From an uncultured delta proteobacterium (lineage in GTDB: Bacteria; Desulfobacterota; WTBG01; CAIYCZ01; CAIRTM01): 42,313 nt of DNA. The position numbers and the translations under genes are program-made. The first letter of the stretch is position 1. Every line of letters begins with the position of its first letter. The stretch lies in assembly GCA_903881505.1 (NCBI GenBank), contig CAIRTM010000130.1, positions 1 through 42,313 of the forward strand, in the 5' to 3' direction. The notes under the pieces are model-generated. The model worked only from the letters and a program-made list of their open reading frames with translations, searched no databases and was not told where the DNA came from. Positions 35,107 through 42,313 of this stretch are shown one piece after another.

Positions 35107-35586
35107 ATGGCGCTGACGTTGTGGAAAGATAAAAGTCCGGCGCATCTGCTCGATGATCTGAAGGGGCAGCTTGACAGGTGGTTCGGGGACTATTTCGCAA
35201 AAAGCAAGCCATCAGCCGCTTCGCCTGAGAGTATCTTCAGCGAAACAGGCACGCTTATGCGTTTTCCGGCCGTCGATATCGAAGAGCAGGGCAACACCTA
35301 TGTGGTTCATGCCGAGATCCCGGGCATGAAGAAGGACGAAATCGATGTCGAGTACCGCGACGGCTGCCTGGTGATTCGCGGTGAGAAGAAATTCGAGCAC
35401 GAGGACAAGCGCAAGGATTTCCACCGCATCGAGCGGTCCTACGGGAGCTTTCAGCGCACCTTTGAAATTCCCGAGGACATTGACGCCGACGCGGTTAAGG
35501 CTGAGTACAAAAACGGCGTTCTGGAGATCAGGCTGCCGATGCTCAACCCTGAAAAGCGCCGGGTAAAACGCATAGAAATAACCTGA
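35107..35586 (+). CDS. Hsp20/alpha-crystallin family small heat-shock protein (third copy)
   Basis: A 159-residue small heat-shock protein with the longest N-terminal arm of the three (about 55 residues, including LLDDLKGQLDRWFGDYF). The crystallin domain shows FPAVDIEEQGNTYVVHAEIPGMKKDEI, RGEKKFEHEDKRKDFHRIERSYGSFQR and NGVLEIRLP, all near consensus, and the tail IEIT is an IxI motif. This copy is closest to the classical class of Hsp20. GGGAGG stands before ATG 35107. A hairpin terminator follows. Confidence 0.96.
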   Translation: MALTLWKDKSPAHLLDDLKGQLDRWFGDYFAKSKPSAASPESIFSETGTLMRFPAVDIEEQGNTYVVHAEIPGMKKDEIDVEYRDGCLVIRGEKKFEHEDKRKDFHRIERSYGSFQRTFEIPEDIDADAVKAEYKNGVLEIRLPMLNPEKRRVKRIEIT

Positions 35587-35612
35587 ACGCGCGGAACGGC
35601 CGCGTATACGTG

Positions 35613-35645
35613 CGGCGCCGCCCCGGTTACGGGTGGCGCCGTTTG
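35613..35645 (+). terminator. Terminator between the Hsp20 operon and maf
   Basis: CGGCGCCGCCC (35613–35623) pairs with GGGTGGCGCCG (35631–35641) over 11 bases with one G-T pair, then TTTGT. It overlaps the last codons of the convergent maf gene and may act in both directions. Confidence 0.55.
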
Positions 35646-36280
35646 TGTACGCCTGTCGTGCGTGTGGGCCCAGTGCTTCCGCGCGACACGGGGCCCATAC
35701 AGTCAAACAGTGAACAGCCCCACTGCATCAGCATCGTTTCAAGCCGCGCAAGCGGCAATCCCATGACATTATAGTAGCAGCCAGCAATGCGCTCGACGAT
35801 GATCGCACCGTGCCCCTGAATGGCGTATGCGCCTGCCTTGTCGAGCGGGTTGATGAGTTCAAGATAGCGCTCAATTTCATGGGAGCCCAGCTGCCGGAAT
35901 GTGACCCGTGTTTTTTCAGCAGCGGCCAGAACGCGTCCGTGCGCCGCGTCCGCGATGCATATGCCGCTCAGAACATAATGCGTCTGGCCGTTGAGCGCGT
36001 CAAGGTAGCGCCGGGCTTCATTCATCGAGGACGGTTTGCCAAGCACGCGACCGCGCAGCACAACGACGGTATCTGCGCCGATCACGATACCTGCTTTCAG
36101 GCGTGCGGCCACATCCATGGCCTTGCCGCGCGCATTGGACGTGACATGGGTGCGCGGCGTCCGTCCGTCTGCATGGTCGGGCTCGATGAACGCGGAGGGT
36201 ATCGTTTCAAAGACAATGCCCATGTCGCGCAGCAGCGCGCTGCGCCGCGGAGAGGTTGAGGCGAGAACGAGTTTGTGCAT
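35627..36280 (-). CDS. maf: Maf family nucleoside triphosphate pyrophosphatase
   Basis: A 217-residue house-cleaning enzyme that hydrolyses non-canonical or excess nucleotides. The N-terminal LVLASTSPRRSALL loop binds the phosphates. SNARGKAMDVA, the catalytic IGADTVVVL segment and INPLDKAGAYAIQGHGA complete the family pattern. The start is ATG 36280 with AGGAAAG upstream. A longer frame reaches 36949, but its extra 223 codons are the shadow of the PilZ gene on the other strand. The C-terminal 25 residues beyond the fold are a non-conserved tail. Confidence 0.95.
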   Translation of the reverse strand: MHKLVLASTSPRRSALLRDMGIVFETIPSAFIEPDHADGRTPRTHVTSNARGKAMDVAARLKAGIVIGADTVVVLRGRVLGKPSSMNEARRYLDALNGQTHYVLSGICIADAAHGRVLAAAEKTRVTFRQLGSHEIERYLELINPLDKAGAYAIQGHGAIIVERIAGCYYNVMGLPLARLETMLMQWGCSLFDCMGPVSRGSTGPTRTTGVHKRRHP

Positions 36281-36454
36281 GCGCTTTCCTGTGTGCATCG
36301 ACGCGGTGCATGGCCGGCAGTACCGCCGCGGGCCGTGGTTAAAAACATGTTGACCTTTGCCGTTTTTGCAATTAGATTCCTTTACCGGGAGCAATACTAT
36401 CACGGAAACGCGTGCAGGCCAACACGACGCTGCAGAACGATTCAGGAGGCGGTT

Positions 36455-36799
36455 ATGAGGGACAAGCGCAAGCTCAAACGGCGGAACCTGATCTATTATC
36501 TGCACGTGCTGGAACGCGCCTCCGGACGGCTTATCGGGTACCTTGTCGATATATCGACCGACGGCGTCCTGATCATGACCGAAAGCCCGATTGAACTCGG
36601 CACGAAACTCGAACTCAAGATACTGCTCGAGTCCGAATTGAGCGTCAAGCAGTATCTGTATTTTGACGCCCGCGCCGTGCGGTGCGAAAAATGCATCAAC
36701 GGCACCAATTATGATATCGGCTGTCAGCTTCTCAATCTTGCGCCTGAAGATTTTCGTGAAATCGAAGCGATTATCGATGAGCTGGGCTTCAGGGATTAG
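36455..36799 (+). CDS. PilZ domain protein (c-di-GMP effector)
   Basis: A 114-residue single-domain protein. The two c-di-GMP contacts are present: RxxxR as RKLKR near residue 5 and DxSxxG as DISTDG near residue 32. The rest is the beta-barrel, with conserved IGCQLLNL and a final helix. An AGGAGG site precedes the ATG. It is transcribed alone. It probably changes surface, motility or envelope behaviour in response to c-di-GMP, but the partner is unknown. The region directly before it gives no clear promoter. Confidence 0.9.
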   Translation: MRDKRKLKRRNLIYYLHVLERASGRLIGYLVDISTDGVLIMTESPIELGTKLELKILLESELSVKQYLYFDARAVRCEKCINGTNYDIGCQLLNLAPEDFREIEAIIDELGFRD

Positions 36800-36969
36800 C
36801 AGGCGTGCGGCGTCCGGGGCCCGGTCACAGGCCCTGCGGGTCTTCGGTTCGGATATGAAGCGCCCCTGCATAAGCGTCTTTTTTTTGCGTTGTATCTCCG
36901 GGGTGCAGCAGGAAAAACGCCCCGTATTCGATTTCCTGAACAGTTCCAACTGTCATCTCCACGCTCTAG

Positions 36970-37290
36970 TTAATCCCCCTCTACTCTGTGAAGGGCGGGC
37001 CGCATGGCTCGTTCGATATCGGCATATTCGCGGGCCGCGATCCGGGCAGCGTCAAGCCAGACCAGCGCCGGCTGCGGAACATCATGGGGACGCTCCTGCA
37101 GCATATGCTCGATGTGCCTGACCAAAAGCAGCGTGCAGTAGCGCTTGTCCTGGGCGAGATAGTCGCAGCCCGGCCCGCATGAGCGTTTTTTCGAGGCATG
37201 CACGCGGATATCAAAACCGGTGAGTGCGGCCACGCGTTTGATTTCTTCAAAGTCCAGCCGGGCAAAGCCCCGTGCCTGTATCAGTGACAT
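36970..37290 (-). CDS. Small protein with cysteine motif, unknown function
   Basis: A 106-residue protein that I do not recognise. Residues near 35–55 contain CGPGCDYLAQDKRYC, a CxxxC plus a third Cys that might bind metal; the C-terminal half is helical (LVRHIEHMLQERPHD, then an Ala-rich helix). GAGGAA precedes the ATG at a suitable distance and codon use resembles the neighbours, so I take it as real. It converges with the PilZ gene. A hairpin GGGCC/GGCCC near 36816–36833 lies between them. Confidence 0.65.
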   Translation of the reverse strand: MSLIQARGFARLDFEEIKRVAALTGFDIRVHASKKRSCGPGCDYLAQDKRYCTLLLVRHIEHMLQERPHDVPQPALVWLDAARIAAREYADIERAMRPALHRVEGD

Positions 37291-37436
37291 CGTGCATGTT
37301 CCTCGCTTTGCCTGCGAACTCTTGACGAGGGCGTGGAGAGATCAAGCCGTGCGCACTTGATGGCGAATGCGTCAATCGTGATTACATCTGGCCGCACTGG
37401 AAATTTCGGCATGGCTTTTCTTTGTGCTTTTGCATC

Positions 37437-37559
37437 GAGATTGCTTCGTCGGCTGTCCATCTTGAGCGGTCGGCTGCGGAGGGCGGGCGCCTCCGCGTAA
37501 TGACGCTACCCCGGTATTTTTCTGTGGGATCGTCATCGCGGGCGAAGCGTGGTGATTTC
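37437..37559. repeat. Dispersed palindromic repeat, copy 2
   Basis: Arms GAGATTGCTTCGTCGG (37437–37452), CGCGTAATGACG (37494–37505) and CGTCATCGCGGGCGAAGCG (37531–37549) reproduce the order and spacing of copy 1 at 24347–24470, with several base changes. The inner arms are about 25 bases apart (22 in copy 1). It lies in the 388-base gap 37291–37678; no gene is seen in the rest of the gap. Confidence 0.75.
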
Positions 37560-37678
37560 TTGTTTTGGGCACTCCTGAATCGTCATACTTCCCCGGGGAG
37601 CCGGCACACCGTTGAAGACCGGCCCCTGGTTGTGCATGATTCCATCACCATGTAACCATCACCCGGCTCGCCGGCAGG

Positions 37679-40030
37679 CTACCGATAGGGGAATACCATC
37701 GGCAGCAGCAGGGCGCTGACCGCCATGACGATCAGGGCAACGGGCAGGCCGTGTTTGACGTAGTCGCTGAAGCGGTATCCGCCCGGGCTCATGACCAGCA
37801 GCGTTGCCGGGTGGGCGACCGGGCTGAGAAAGCATGCCGCCAGCATATAGGCTATGCCCAGCACGTATGCCTGCGGCTTGATGCCGAGGCTTTGAGCGGT
37901 GTTGAGGGCGATCGGTGTCATGAGCACTGCGGCCGCGGAGCTGGGTATGAACTGGGTGATGATCAGGGTGACGGCCATCAGACCCAGAAAAATACCGGAG
38001 CTGCCGAACGGTCCGAGAGCCTCCACGAGGACCGTGCCGAGCAGCCCGGTTGTCCCCGTCTGCTGCATGGCCGTTCCCAGCGGCATCATGGCGGCGATGA
38101 TAAATATTGTACGCCATTCCACGGACTGATAGGCCTCCTCCATCGGCAGTATGCCGCCGAGGCACATCAGCACACAGCCGGCAAGCGCGGCAATGGAGAT
38201 CGGCACGTCGAACGCGATTGCCGCGATAACGACTCCCAGCATAATCGCGCCGGCAAGCGGCGCTTTGGCAAGCAGGGGCTTTTCCTGCAAGTCCATGTTC
38301 AGCACTACGAAATCACGCACGCGCGCCAGGGCCTTCAGTTTTGCCTGCGTTCCGTAGCACAGCAGCGCGTCGCCGTACTGCAGCGGGATTTCCGCAAGGC
38401 CGCTGCGATGTGAACGCTGACCGCGCCAGATGGCCAGCACGGAAACGCCGTATGTATCGCGGAAGTTGAGGCTTCGCAGCGTTTTTCCCGAGAGCGTCGT
38501 GTGCGGAGAAAGCATGACCTCGACGATGTGCACGGGGCCGCCGGACAGTTCCTGCAAAGGGCCCGCGTGCCGCTCTACGTTCAGGGACTGCAGCCCTTTA
38601 AGCACCTCGATGTCAAGCGGCCGGCCGCTGACGATCAGGACATCTCCGGTCAGCAGCTGCACATCCGCATCCGGCAGACAGTATCCGCCGGAGCCGCGCT
38701 CGATGCGCAGTACCGTCAGGCCGAAGGCGGCCCCCAGACGGGTTTCGGCCAAGGTCCGGCCTGTCAGCGAGGAACCTTCCGGGACGCTGATGCACAGCAG
38801 GCGCTCATCAAGGTTGAATTCGGCTGCGTCCCGGGCATTCATGCTGCGGTAGCCGGGCTGTGACTGCAGCGCGTCAATTTTTTCTTCCGGCCCCTGAGCC
38901 AGCAGCAGGTCGCCGGGGTGCAGGGTGATATCACGCAGGTTTGTCCGGTAGATGACCGTGCCGCGTTTAACTGCGAGCACATTGATGCCGTAGCAAGAGC
39001 GCAGGCCGGCTTCGGCCGGGGTCCGGCCGGCGAAGGGATCACCGGATGAAATTTCAAATGCAGCCAGGCCGATTGTGCCGGCAAGCAGGCGCTCGAGCGC
39101 CGGCATGCCGGTTTCTATGGTGAACATCGGCCGGCGGCAGAGCTCATCAATGCGCTCGAGCCTTCCCAGCACCGGCAGGCGGTCGCCTTCCTCGATAATC
39201 GCGCCGGGTTCGGCAGGTACACGGTCGCCGTTTTTGCGCTGAATGCACAGTATGTTTAAATCAAGCGCACGGCCGATGCGGCTTTCAATCAGGGTCTTGC
39301 CGGCAAGCGGGCTGCCTCCGGGGACGACAAGCAGCGCCAGGCGCTCTTCGAGCGCATACTGCGCCGCGGGGCCGTCCTGCGCGTCATCGGCTGAGAGGGC
39401 CTGCGGGGTCTGCCGTTCCGGCAGAAACCGGCGCCCGATACATGCCATATACAGCATGCTGAGCAGCAGTATCGCCATGCCGCCGGCCGTGAAGTCGAAC
39501 ATGCCAAGCGGTTCATGGCCTGCCTGGCGCATGATGTCGCGTACGACCAGGTTGCTGGTCGTGCCGATCAGCAGGAGAAAGCCGCCCAGCAGGCAGCCGT
39601 AACACATGGGCAGCAGCAGGCGCGAGGCCGGCCGTCCGGTGCGCCGGGACAGCTCGAGCGTAACGGGCAGGAACATGGTCGCGATGCCGGTGATACTCAT
39701 GAAGGTCGACAGCAGGGCGGTGACCGACATCAGCAGAACGATCAAACGCTGTTCGCTTTCGCGGGCCAGCTTGAGCAGCTGCCGGCCGATCGAGGATGAG
39801 ATGCCGGTGCGGGCCAGGCCGGCTGACAGCATGAACATTGCGAGCACGGTGATGACGGCCGGATTGCCGAATCCGGCAAGGGCCTGTTCCGTGTCGATCA
39901 CGCCGGTCAGCGTCAGCGCCAGCAGCACGAGCAGGGCGGTCAGGTCCATGCGGATCAGGCCGGTCACGAAAAGCGCTACGGCTCCGAGCAGAATTGACAG
40001 CACGATGATGATGTCGGGCGTTATGGGCAT
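37679..40030 (-). CDS. SLC13/DASS-type transporter with four internal RCK_C domains
   Basis: A 783-residue inner-membrane transporter. An N-terminal membrane block (about 5–200, starting IIIVLSILLGAVALFVTGL and containing ALAGFGNPAVITVLAMF) and a C-terminal block (about 580–783, with FIPSSAAAVLMTPIAL) flank a soluble middle. The middle contains four RCK_C/TrkA-C-like units, each with the pattern SxLxGxTLxExRxG....VLxIxRG....L..GDxLLxxG. Substrates in this family are sulfate, dicarboxylates or similar anions. I chose ATG 40030, since upstream residues overlap the preceding gene. It is the third gene of a PBP–lipoprotein–transporter row. Confidence 0.9.
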   Translation of the reverse strand: MPITPDIIIVLSILLGAVALFVTGLIRMDLTALLVLLALTLTGVIDTEQALAGFGNPAVITVLAMFMLSAGLARTGISSSIGRQLLKLARESEQRLIVLLMSVTALLSTFMSITGIATMFLPVTLELSRRTGRPASRLLLPMCYGCLLGGFLLLIGTTSNLVVRDIMRQAGHEPLGMFDFTAGGMAILLLSMLYMACIGRRFLPERQTPQALSADDAQDGPAAQYALEERLALLVVPGGSPLAGKTLIESRIGRALDLNILCIQRKNGDRVPAEPGAIIEEGDRLPVLGRLERIDELCRRPMFTIETGMPALERLLAGTIGLAAFEISSGDPFAGRTPAEAGLRSCYGINVLAVKRGTVIYRTNLRDITLHPGDLLLAQGPEEKIDALQSQPGYRSMNARDAAEFNLDERLLCISVPEGSSLTGRTLAETRLGAAFGLTVLRIERGSGGYCLPDADVQLLTGDVLIVSGRPLDIEVLKGLQSLNVERHAGPLQELSGGPVHIVEVMLSPHTTLSGKTLRSLNFRDTYGVSVLAIWRGQRSHRSGLAEIPLQYGDALLCYGTQAKLKALARVRDFVVLNMDLQEKPLLAKAPLAGAIMLGVVIAAIAFDVPISIAALAGCVLMCLGGILPMEEAYQSVEWRTIFIIAAMMPLGTAMQQTGTTGLLGTVLVEALGPFGSSGIFLGLMAVTLIITQFIPSSAAAVLMTPIALNTAQSLGIKPQAYVLGIAYMLAACFLSPVAHPATLLVMSPGGYRFSDYVKHGLPVALIVMAVSALLLPMVFPYR

Positions 40031-40070
40031 GTCCGTCAGGCGATATGAGTCTGATCCCGGCTCAATGCAA

Positions 40071-40547
40071 TCACTGAGCTCCTTCGATCGTTCGGCGCTG
40101 ATGTTCGATGCGCTGCCCCCACAGGGAACTGTCAAGGTACATCCCGGCCAGCCGGTTGAATTCGCCGGCCTGGGCAGCACTGCCCTTGCCCAGCCAGGCC
40201 TCGGCCATGTAGTAGTAATTTTCCCCATTATGGGGGTTCAGGGCGATCGCGCGCTCGAGAATCCTGATGGCGTCATCGTAGTTTTTGCGTTCTATCAATA
40301 TGCGGCCCTGATCGCTCAGCTGCAGAGAGGCTGTCTGGCGCGGGGGCGCGGGAGCCTGCGGCGCGGGAGCCTGCGGGATCGGCGCAGGCGGCGTTGTCGG
40401 CATCGGCCGCGGGGGCGCAGGCGCCTGAGGAGCGGGCGGAAGTGCTGGCGGGCCTGCGCGCCTGGGCGCGCAGGCGCACACGCCCGCCAGCAGTATCACA
40501 ATCATGCCATACATCAGGATCTGGCGGATTTCAGCGTATGCGCTCAT
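40071..40547 (-). CDS. Proline-rich lipoprotein with TPR motif
   Basis: A 158-residue exported protein. The N-terminal hydrophobic stretch MYGMIVILLAG leads to VCAC, a probable lipobox with C26 as the acylated residue. A Pro/Ala-rich spacer (about 30–72) is followed by one or two TPR units (about 78–130, with RKNYDDAIRILERAIALNPHN). The gene starts 17 bases inside the end of the penicillin-binding protein gene, which suggests coupled translation. Position and domain type suggest an outer-membrane factor that assists cell-wall synthesis, as LpoA/LpoB-type proteins do for class A PBPs; that role is inference. Confidence 0.8.
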   Translation of the reverse strand: MSAYAEIRQILMYGMIVILLAGVCACAPRRAGPPALPPAPQAPAPPRPMPTTPPAPIPQAPAPQAPAPPRQTASLQLSDQGRILIERKNYDDAIRILERAIALNPHNGENYYYMAEAWLGKGSAAQAGEFNRLAGMYLDSSLWGQRIEHQRRTIEGAQ

Positions 40548-42313
40548 ACAGTCCTTTTATAACGTTCTGCACGCGGTTGACGGCTCCGCTGCCGCGGCAT
40601 GTCGTGCAGGTGCGATCAGGCGCATTTTCGGCCAGAAAGTATTCCTCGCGGGTCTCGGGACAGGCGCCGGAATCGGCCGCCAGGCCCGAGCGTTTGCAGA
40701 TCGTCAGGCGGACAATGCCCGGCGGCTGCGCCAGCCAGGCGCCGGATATGTGCTGCGGGATTGCCTGCATCAGGTCTGCCCAGATCGGCAGCGCGGCAGC
40801 GGCGCCGGTCGAGCGCGAGCTGCGCCCGTCATCGAAGCCGACCCACACGAGGGCGACTATATCGGGTGTGTAGCCGACATACCAGGCGTCTCTGTTGTCG
40901 TCGGTGGTGCCGGTTTTGCCGGCTGTCGGGAACGCAACTCCCATGGAGCGCAGGCCGCGCGCGGTGCCGTCGCTCACCACGCTTTGCAGAAGCGAGCTGA
41001 TAAGAAAGGCTTTCGCGGGCGTTGTGGCCCGTTTGATCTCCATGTGGCGCTGCTCAAGGATGCGGCCCTGCTCGTCGGTGACCATGCTGAGCGCCCGGGG
41101 GTAGGGTAGCAGCCCGTCGGCAGCGAATGAGCAGTAGGCCCGGGCAAGCTCGATCGGGGCGATTTCAAATGAGCCCAGCGCCATGGATGGATAGGGCTCA
41201 AGCTCCGAGGTGATGCCCAGCGAGCGGGCGCAGTCGATGACGCGCTCAAGGCCGGTCTGCATGGCGGCCGCGACAGCCGCACGGTTGACCGACAAAGCCA
41301 GCGCGTCGCGCAGCAGCAGCGCGCCAGGAGCTTTGTCGTCATAGTTTTTCGGCGACCAGAGCTTACCGTGCAGGTTGTAGGTGATCGGCTCGTTTGCCAG
41401 CATGGTAGCGGGGGTCATGCTGTCAAGGGCGCTCAGGTAGACAATCGGCTTGAACGCGCTGCCGGGCTGTCGATAGGCCTGGGTAATGCGATTGAACTGG
41501 CTCTCGCCGTAATCGCGTCCGCCGACCATGGCGAGAATGGCCCCGGTGCGCGGCTGCATGACTACGATGGCGCCCTGAAGCTTTTTGTCCGGGTCCCGGG
41601 TCTTGAAATCCGGGAAACGGGCCTCGAGCCTCTTGAGCCCGCGCTCGAGGGCCTGTTCGGCAGCGCGCTGCACCTGCGCATCGAGCGTGGTATGGATCGA
41701 AAGGCCGAGAGCCGCCAGGTCGTCGGCGGAATAAAGCTCGTGGAGCTGGCCGGCGACATAGTCCATGAAGTAGGCTGCGATGCGGGGCTGCAGCGTAAAA
41801 CCGGCGGTCATGACCGGCGCTTCGCAGGCCGCGGCCGCATCTTCGGCAGAGAGCCAGCCGTTCTCCTGCATCGCGGCAATCACCGCATTGCGCCGGTCGC
41901 GGCTGCGCTGCGCGTCCGCGTAGGGTGAGTACCGGTTGGGCGCGCGGATAAGCCCGGCAATGGTTGCCGCCTCGGCCACGGTGAGGTCTTCGGCGCGCTT
42001 GCCGAAATAGAATTTCGAAGCCTCGGCGATGCCGCTGATCGAGACCGAGCCCTTCTGCCCCAGGTAGATTTCATTGAGATAGATTTCGAGGATCTCGTCC
42101 TTGCTGTAGCGCAGCTCCATGCTGAACGCTATGCACAGCTCCTTGAACTTGCGCAGGAACGAGCGCTCCGGGGTAAGGAAATAGCATTTGGCCAGCTGCT
42201 GCGTTATGGTGGACCCGCCGGCGCGCACGCTGCCGTGGCGCAGGTTGATGAGGGCCGCCCGCAGGATGCCCACGGGATCGATGCCCGCGTGCTCGTAGAA
42301 GCGGCGGTCCTCG
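40531..42313 (-). CDS. Class A penicillin-binding protein (PBP1A type), N-terminus missing
   Basis: Bifunctional murein synthase cut by the window edge; about 594 residues are visible. The window begins in the glycosyltransferase domain at EDRRFYEHAGIDPVGILRA, which includes the catalytic glutamate. GGSTITQQLAK and RKFKE...EILEIYLNEIYLGQ follow. The transpeptidase domain has the nucleophile in SAFK (GSAFKP), SVN and KTGTT. The C-terminal tail has four cysteines, including CTTC, which is unusual for a periplasmic enzyme and may form disulfides or bind metal. The membrane anchor is beyond the window. First gene of the PBP–lipoprotein–transporter row. Confidence 0.95.
   Translation of the reverse strand, partial: EDRRFYEHAGIDPVGILRAALINLRHGSVRAGGSTITQQLAKCYFLTPERSFLRKFKELCIAFSMELRYSKDEILEIYLNEIYLGQKGSVSISGIAEASKFYFGKRAEDLTVAEAATIAGLIRAPNRYSPYADAQRSRDRRNAVIAAMQENGWLSAEDAAAACEAPVMTAGFTLQPRIAAYFMDYVAGQLHELYSADDLAALGLSIHTTLDAQVQRAAEQALERGLKRLEARFPDFKTRDPDKKLQGAIVVMQPRTGAILAMVGGRDYGESQFNRITQAYRQPGSAFKPIVYLSALDSMTPATMLANEPITYNLHGKLWSPKNYDDKAPGALLLRDALALSVNRAAVAAAMQTGLERVIDCARSLGITSELEPYPSMALGSFEIAPIELARAYCSFAADGLLPYPRALSMVTDEQGRILEQRHMEIKRATTPAKAFLISSLLQSVVSDGTARGLRSMGVAFPTAGKTGTTDDNRDAWYVGYTPDIVALVWVGFDDGRSSRSTGAAAALPIWADLMQAIPQHISGAWLAQPPGIVRLTICKRSGLAADSGACPETREEYFLAENAPDRTCTTCRGSGAVNRVQNVIKGLYERIR

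Noticed and set aside
36281-36949. Upstream extension of maf by 223 codons
   Set aside because: The Maf signature starts exactly at ATG 36280 with its own ribosome site, and the extension is opposite the PilZ gene.
1-42313. CRISPR array, integrase, transposase or phage genes
   Set aside because: I looked for regularly spaced repeats and for such proteins and found none; the only repeats are the two dispersed palindromic elements.

Overview
The window looks like chromosome from a GC-rich, Gram-negative, probably anaerobic bacterium of the Desulfobacterota (deltaproteobacterial) type. The evidence is the ispE–prs–rplY–pth order, a class I hybrid cluster protein (Hcp) with a flavodiiron protein, outer-membrane functions (Lnt, an AsmA-like protein, a lipoprotein) and a very large periplasmic-sensing hybrid kinase. 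The lineage is inferred from gene content only. No rRNA, tRNA, CRISPR array, transposase or phage gene was found.

Layout. 1–2642: housekeeping run ispE (3' end only), prs, rplY/ctc, pth. 2643–4575: a structured non-coding stretch, a good sigma70-type promoter and a membrane-anchored M23 murein peptidase. 4795–11593: a co-directional redox block of hcp, a zinc-ribbon/HD protein, a ferredoxin-like protein, a siroheme/ferredoxin-type protein, a flavodiiron protein, an HPP membrane protein and a cupin. It starts at a perfect FNR/HcpR-like palindrome placed 41–42 bases before the predicted start of transcription, and I read it as a nitrosative/oxygen stress module. 11727–18002: accessory region with two related secreted alpha/beta hydrolases (one carrying a betagamma-crystallin domain), a cereblon-like CULT protein and an AsmA-like protein, separated by AT-rich spacers. 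18103–24304: lnt, a tiny Cys-rich protein, a cytidylate-kinase-like protein and dnaE. 24305–26438: a dispersed palindromic repeat, then UPF0280, HIT and 5-formyl-THF cyclo-ligase. 26473–32251 (minus): a 1495-residue hybrid histidine kinase and an unrecognised 382-residue protein with its own strong promoter. 32535–33895: moaA and, convergent, thioredoxin. 34111–35586: three tandem small heat-shock proteins. 35627–37290: maf (minus), a PilZ protein (plus) and a small Cys-containing protein (minus). 37291–37678: a second copy of the dispersed repeat. 37679–42313 (minus): class A penicillin-binding protein (cut by the window edge), proline-rich TPR lipoprotein and an SLC13-type transporter with four RCK_C-like domains.

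The most interesting items are the extended Hcp module, above all its siroheme-type protein and HD protein; the bacterial CULT protein, whose tryptophan cage and zinc cysteines match the spacing of human cereblon; the paired secreted hydrolases; and the unrecognised 382-residue protein. Functions rest on motifs read by eye; no database search was possible.
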